Shown here one piece after another: positions 5,903-7,162 of a stretch of DNA of 7,162 nt. Location: assembly GCA_030593645.1 (NCBI GenBank), contig JAUVGT010000260.1, positions 1 to 7,162 on the forward strand, in the 5' to 3' direction. The notes below the pieces were generated by a model. It saw only the letters and a list, made by a program, of their open reading frames with translations, ran no database searches and was not told the DNA's origin. Position 1 is the first letter of the stretch. Every line of letters begins with the position of its first letter. Origin of the DNA: Deltaproteobacteria bacterium (GTDB taxonomy: Bacteria; Desulfobacterota; Desulfobacteria; Desulfobacterales; JAUVGT01). The translations under genes and the position numbers were made by a program.

Positions 5903-6640
5903 ATGGTTGTTGTATGTAAAGAATGTTCAAAAAAATATCGAGTCGATCCCTTAAGGATGAATGGGGCCGGTGTCAGGTTTAAATGCAAATCCTGCGGACA
6001 TATTGTAATTGCTTACAAACCGCAGCCTGAACCGGAAAAACCGATTTTAGATGATTTATTATTTTCATCATTTCCTACTTCTGACTCTCTACCCAGGACG
6101 GAAACAATAACCCTGGATGAAATAGCCCCACCCCAGGACATAGAGTCAGAAAAAGAGACATATACTGCAGATAATAAAAAATCCGAACCCCACAAAACAT
6201 ATCGTACTCTGATCGGTGTAAGAGGCAAATTAATGTTTTTTCTGCTGGTTCCCCTTTTTTTGGCTTTCGCCAGTGGTTATTATTTTGCGTTTAATCAGCT
6301 GATAACTCCGGACAATATTATCACTGAAGATCGTGGATTGACAGGTAACGAAATTGTAAAAAATATCGGGAATAAAATGAAAGATTTTGCAAGTCGGTCA
6401 AAAAATATCAATATTGGAATCATAAGCGGCACTTTACTATTTATCGGATTCGTTGTTTTTCTATACGGAAAGAAATTAACAGGAAGAATCAAGCATCTGT
6501 CCGTAATTGCTGACAGGATCAGTTCGGGCGACCTTGATGCAGAAATAAAAATAAAATCCAAAGACGAGATCGGAAAGCTGGCAGACGCCCTCTTCAGAAT
6601 ACAGGAAAGTCTTAAAGTTTCAAAAGAAAAGTTCTGGTAA
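5903..6640 (+). CDS. zinc-ribbon / two-TM / HAMP membrane protein without output domain
   Basis: 245 residues; ATG preceded by GAGG (5891-5894) at 8 bases. The N-terminus is an MJ0042-type zinc ribbon with Cys5, Cys8, Cys28 and Cys31 (CxxC-19-CxxC). A polar, proline- and acid-rich linker (about 38-105) follows. The first membrane helix is at about 109-130, then a loop of only about 40 residues, a second helix at about 170-188, and a HAMP domain (about 189-241: RIKHLSVIADRISSGDLDAEI, then KDEIGKLADALFRIQESL). It stops four residues later, where chemoreceptors or kinases would continue with an output domain. Both ends are predicted cytoplasmic, so the zinc ribbon and HAMP face the same side. 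The small external loop leaves no room for a folded sensor. It might relay a signal to a separate partner, but the partner is unknown. It converges on the GGDEF gene, with 11 bases between the stops. Confidence 0.88.
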   Translation: MVVVCKECSKKYRVDPLRMNGAGVRFKCKSCGHIVIAYKPQPEPEKPILDDLLFSSFPTSDSLPRTETITLDEIAPPQDIESEKETYTADNKKSEPHKTYRTLIGVRGKLMFFLLVPLFLAFASGYYFAFNQLITPDNIITEDRGLTGNEIVKNIGNKMKDFASRSKNINIGIISGTLLFIGFVVFLYGKKLTGRIKHLSVIADRISSGDLDAEIKIKSKDEIGKLADALFRIQESLKVSKEKFW

Positions 6641-6651
6641 AATATGTAAAC

Positions 6652-7162
6652 CTATTTCATGCCGCCTGAAAATATTTCAACATGGCTATTCCCTCTTTGC
6701 TTGGCGCTGCATAGAGCTTTTTCTGCATTCGCAATCAATGAATAATGGGTCATCGAATCGGATAAATCAAACGACGCGATCCCTATGCTGATGGTTATTT
6801 TTATAGTGTTCGAGTTGTAAATAAATCGATGTTTGCTGACTTTATCCCTGAACCGTTGACATACTCCTGATGCGGCTTCCTCCTGAACATGTAGCAAAAT
6901 AACAGCAAACTCCTCACCCCCATACCGGCAAATCAAATCACTCTCTCTCATTGTTTCTTCCAGCAGCCGGCCCATATCAGAGAGAATTGCATCTCCGGCT
7001 GAATGGCTGTAAGTATCATTAACCTCCTTAAAATGATCGATATCGATCAGACACATTGCAAGTTTTGTCTTATACCTTCGACTACCAGCGACTTCCCTTC
7101 CCGCGATATCCATAAAATACCTGCGGTTATAAAGCCCGGTCAGGTCATCCTTGATTGACATC
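6652..7162 (-). CDS. GGDEF diguanylate cyclase, C-terminal part (5' end outside window)
   Basis: A nearly complete GGDEF domain; 170 codons lie in the window, ending at TAG 6654-6652. It synthesises cyclic di-GMP from two GTP. Numbering from the Met at 7161-7159: DDLTGLYNRRYF (5-16), the metal-binding IDIDHFKEVND (39-49, Asp40), the active-site RYGGEEF (79-85), and ISIGIAS (124-130). An RxxD allosteric inhibition site (Arg72-Glu-Ser-Asp75) sits exactly five residues before GGEEF, so product feedback is likely. The Met at 7161 falls at the usual first residues of the domain (SIKDDLTGLYNRR), normally preceded by a sensor or linker, and there is no room to see a ribosome site. I therefore take it as internal, with the gene continuing past the right edge. 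The input domain is unknown. Confidence 0.93.
   Translation of the reverse strand, partial: MSIKDDLTGLYNRRYFMDIAGREVAGSRRYKTKLAMCLIDIDHFKEVNDTYSHSAGDAILSDMGRLLEETMRESDLICRYGGEEFAVILLHVQEEAASGVCQRFRDKVSKHRFIYNSNTIKITISIGIASFDLSDSMTHYSLIANAEKALCSAKQRGNSHVEIFSGGMK

Overview
The window looks like chromosomal DNA of a low-to-moderate-GC Gram-negative bacterium, most likely a Desulfobacterota (former Deltaproteobacteria, Desulfobacterales-type) genome. This is inferred from the mix of genes: a hybrid kinase with a 'DYSW'-type receiver, an MJ0042-type zinc ribbon at the start of a membrane protein, a DUF4342 protein next to a small CxxC protein of a type I recall from sulfate reducers, and a GGDEF protein. 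No rRNA, tRNA, CRISPR array, transposase or phage gene was seen.

Layout. 1-396 (+) is the C-terminal part of an MBL-fold metallo-hydrolase. 455-1162 (-) is a two-gene operon: DUF4342 protein, then a small CxxC protein. 1163-1441 is a divergent intergenic region with a 69-bp imperfect inverted repeat, a 7-bp dyad and further small hairpins. 1442-3565 (+) is a 707-residue multi-receiver protein. 3624-5236 (-) is a second two-gene operon: a 48-residue hydrophobic small protein overlapping by ATGA a membrane-anchored family 3 glycoside hydrolase. 5237-5533 holds a probable promoter and leader for a cold-shock protein (5534-5734, +), which ends in a clear rho-independent terminator. 5903-6640 (+) is a zinc-ribbon/two-TM/HAMP protein, and 6652-7162 (-) is the C-terminal part of a GGDEF diguanylate cyclase converging on it.

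The most notable gene is 1442-3565. It has the layout of a hybrid histidine kinase (receiver - coiled coil - DHp - ATPase region - receiver - receiver), but the phospho-accepting His is Ser219, the Mg-binding Asn of the N box is Ser336, and the G1 box and ATP lid are deleted. The first receiver is complete; the second and third have each lost part of the receiver chemistry while keeping the acceptor Asp. It reads as an intact pseudokinase scaffold rather than a working kinase.

A loose theme is signalling: pseudokinase with receivers, HAMP protein without sensor or output, and diguanylate cyclase. These genes are not in one operon, so a shared pathway is only a guess. The hydrolase, cold-shock and MBL genes are housekeeping-like.
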